A stretch of DNA of 44,806 bases from Lentzea indica (GTDB lineage: Bacteria > Actinomycetota > Actinomycetes > Mycobacteriales > Pseudonocardiaceae), in NCBI RefSeq assembly GCF_012184385.1, contig NZ_VSRL01000048.1, forward strand, positions 1 to 44,806, given 5' to 3'. This document shows, piece after piece, positions 43,567-44,806 of this stretch; the first letter of the stretch is position 1; every line of letters starts with the position of its first letter. The notes beneath the pieces are model-generated. The model had not been told where the DNA came from. It saw only the letters and a program-made list of their open reading frames with translations, and did not search any database. A program made the position numbers and the translations under genes.

Positions 43567-44432
43567 TCGCCTTGCTGCTCGCGACGGGGCTGATCCTGGC
43601 CCCGCTGCCGGTCACCTACAACTCGCTGCCCGCGGTCGCCGTCTCGCTCAGCCACCCCGGCGCGGCTCCACCCGCCGCGAACGACTGGACGTGCCGAAGC
43701 TCCAAGCGGCCGGTCGTTCTGCTGCACGGCACGCACGTGAACATGGCTCTCAACTGGAACGCGTTGTCGCCGCTGCTCAAGAACAACGGCTACTGCGTCT
43801 TCGCGTTGAACTACGGCGGGCTGCGGTTCGGCCAGGTCGCGGGAACGGGGCCGATCGAAGATTCGGGCGTGGAGCTGGCCGCGTTCGTCGACAGGGTGCG
43901 CGCCGCGACCGAAGTGTCCGAAGTGGACCTCGTCGGGCACTCGCAGGGCGGACTGCTCGCCCAGTACTACGTGAAGTTCCTCGGTGGCGCCGAGAAGGTG
44001 CACGACGTCGTCGGACTCGCGCCCACGAGCCACGGCTCGGACGCGGCCGGCTTCGACAGGTGGATCTGGTCGCTCCTCCAGGTGTTCCCCGGACTGGAAG
44101 GGATCATCAGCGCCGCCGATCCCGCGGCCCTGCAGCAACTGCGCGGCTCGCCGTTCATGAACCTGATGAACTCGACGCCGGACGTCGTACCGGGAGTGCG
44201 GTACACGACGATCGCCACGCGATACGACGGCATCGTCACGCCGTACCGGTCGCAGTTCTTGGAAGGCGGACGCAACGTCGTGCTGCAGGACTTGTGCGCC
44301 AACGACTTCGCCGATCACCTGGCACTCGCGTTCGACCACGTGGCGCTGCGGGAGGTGCTCAACGCGCTCGACCCGCTGAACGCGCGGGCGCCGGACTGCT
44401 CAGTGCCGGTCTTTCCGCTGGTCGGCGGCTGA
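43563..44432 (+). CDS. Secreted alpha/beta-hydrolase lipase (class 2, EstA/LipA-like)
   Basis: 289 residues. N-terminal signal peptide (IALLLATGLILAPLPVTYNS), then PVVLLHGTHVNMALNW (oxyanion region), VDLVGHSQGGLLAQYY (catalytic Ser), an Asp in TRYDGIVTPY and a His in DHLALAFDHVALREVL. Four cysteines at DWTCRS, GYCVF, DLCAND and DCSVP suggest two disulfides. GTG start overlaps the previous stop (GTGA), so the two secreted hydrolases are made together. Its last 33 bp overlap the PucR-type gene on the opposite strand. Confidence 0.92.
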   Translation: MIALLLATGLILAPLPVTYNSLPAVAVSLSHPGAAPPAANDWTCRSSKRPVVLLHGTHVNMALNWNALSPLLKNNGYCVFALNYGGLRFGQVAGTGPIEDSGVELAAFVDRVRAATEVSEVDLVGHSQGGLLAQYYVKFLGGAEKVHDVVGLAPTSHGSDAAGFDRWIWSLLQVFPGLEGIISAADPAALQQLRGSPFMNLMNSTPDVVPGVRYTTIATRYDGIVTPYRSQFLEGGRNVVLQDLCANDFADHLALAFDHVALREVLNALDPLNARAPDCSVPVFPLVGG

Positions 44433-44806
44433 GCGCGCCACCAGCGCGGCGGCCAGCAGCGTGACGTGCTCGATCCGGGTCGGATCCAGCCCCGTCAGCT
44501 CCGCGACCCGGCGCAGCCGGTAGTCCACGGTGTTCGGGTGCACGTGCAGCTCGGTCGCCGCCGGCCTGCGAGCTCCACGACGCAGGTAGACCTCCAGCGT
44601 CTGCACCAGCTCCTCCGACAGCGGCCGCACGATCGCGGCGAGGGGTTCGAGCGCTGCGCTCGGCCGGGAGAGCTGGTACTCGAGCAGCACGTCGGTGAGC
44701 TGGTGCAGGCCGGGCTTTCCCGTCCTGACCGCGACGTCGAGCACGTCGCGCGCGAGCCGGGCGGCGGTCGCGACCCCGGAGGGTGGGGCCGCGGCCGCCC
44801 CCACCG
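44400..44806 (-). CDS. PucR-type regulator, C-terminal part (cut by window edge)
   Basis: Only the C-terminal 135 or so residues are in the window. LLEYQLSRPSAALEPLAAIVRPL and LVQTLEVYLRRGARRPAATELHVHPNTVDYRLRRVAELTGLDP form the helix-turn-helix of PucR/CdaR-like regulators. The GTG at 44804 is not the true start; the protein continues beyond 44806. It converges on the lipase gene with a 33-bp overlap of coding ends. Its role (often purine, sugar-acid or specialised metabolism) cannot be inferred here. Confidence 0.88.
   Translation of the reverse strand, partial: VGAAAAPPSGVATAARLARDVLDVAVRTGKPGLHQLTDVLLEYQLSRPSAALEPLAAIVRPLSEELVQTLEVYLRRGARRPAATELHVHPNTVDYRLRRVAELTGLDPTRIEHVTLLAAALVARSAADQRKDRH

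Overview
The window is GC-rich, gene-dense actinobacterial chromosome. The block enolase, FtsB/DivIC, DUF501 protein, Ppx/GppA phosphatase, together with an AfsR-like regulator, many GTG starts and four-base stop/start overlaps, points to the Pseudonocardiales (a Lentzea, Saccharothrix or Amycolatopsis-type organism). That placement is inferred from gene content and style; no marker gene was compared.

Layout. 1-402: intergenic DNA with a 24-bp perfect inverted repeat. 403-4373: membrane-anchored lytic transglycosylase, TPR protein, EamA transporter, MalY/PatB aminotransferase and a divergent Lrp/AsnC regulator. 4416-9470: AfsR-like regulator with a shortened BTAD region, two tandem SDRs, an alpha/beta hydrolase and a cytochrome P450. 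9512-16348: eno, ftsB, DUF501 and ppx, with a Ser/Pro-tailed transglycosylase, an XRE/DUF5753 regulator and two tandem GNATs in between. 16525-22170: complete oligopeptide ABC transporter; its last ATPase gene carries an apparent frameshift near the C-terminus. 22175-24629 (minus): S10 carboxypeptidase, GNAT and a P-loop kinase, overlapping end to start, the kinase with an apparent CTG start. 24642-25325: family 5 uracil-DNA glycosylase whose only suitable start appears to be ACG.

25363-28809 looks accessory: a two-gene unit (PD-(D/E)XK-like plus winged-helix regulator and an AbiEii-like nucleotidyltransferase), then on the other strand a transmembrane TIR protein with a Cys-rich partner. 28891-32459 is a five-gene MoxR/DUF58/DUF4129 operon. 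32596-33927 is a type II NADH dehydrogenase ending in a perfect 24-bp hairpin. 34198-35420 holds a 40-residue peptide gene coupled to an ATP-grasp ligase of the graspetide-synthetase type, followed by a tRNA with anticodon UAA but a short variable loop.

The right end contains two small candidate genes, a WYL regulator divergent from a VOC protein, an operon of a Tat-exported beta-propeller, a ceramidase-like protein without the usual catalytic serine and a tachylectin-like lectin, an inositol monophosphatase/SDR pair, a secreted SGNH hydrolase/lipase pair, and the 3' end of a PucR-type regulator cut by the window edge.

Best candidates for something undescribed: the 40-aa peptide/ATP-grasp pair (34198-35420), the nuclease-like regulator/nucleotidyltransferase pair (25363-27323) and its TIR neighbour (27351-28809). 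No insertion sequence, CRISPR array, rRNA gene or replication origin was seen.
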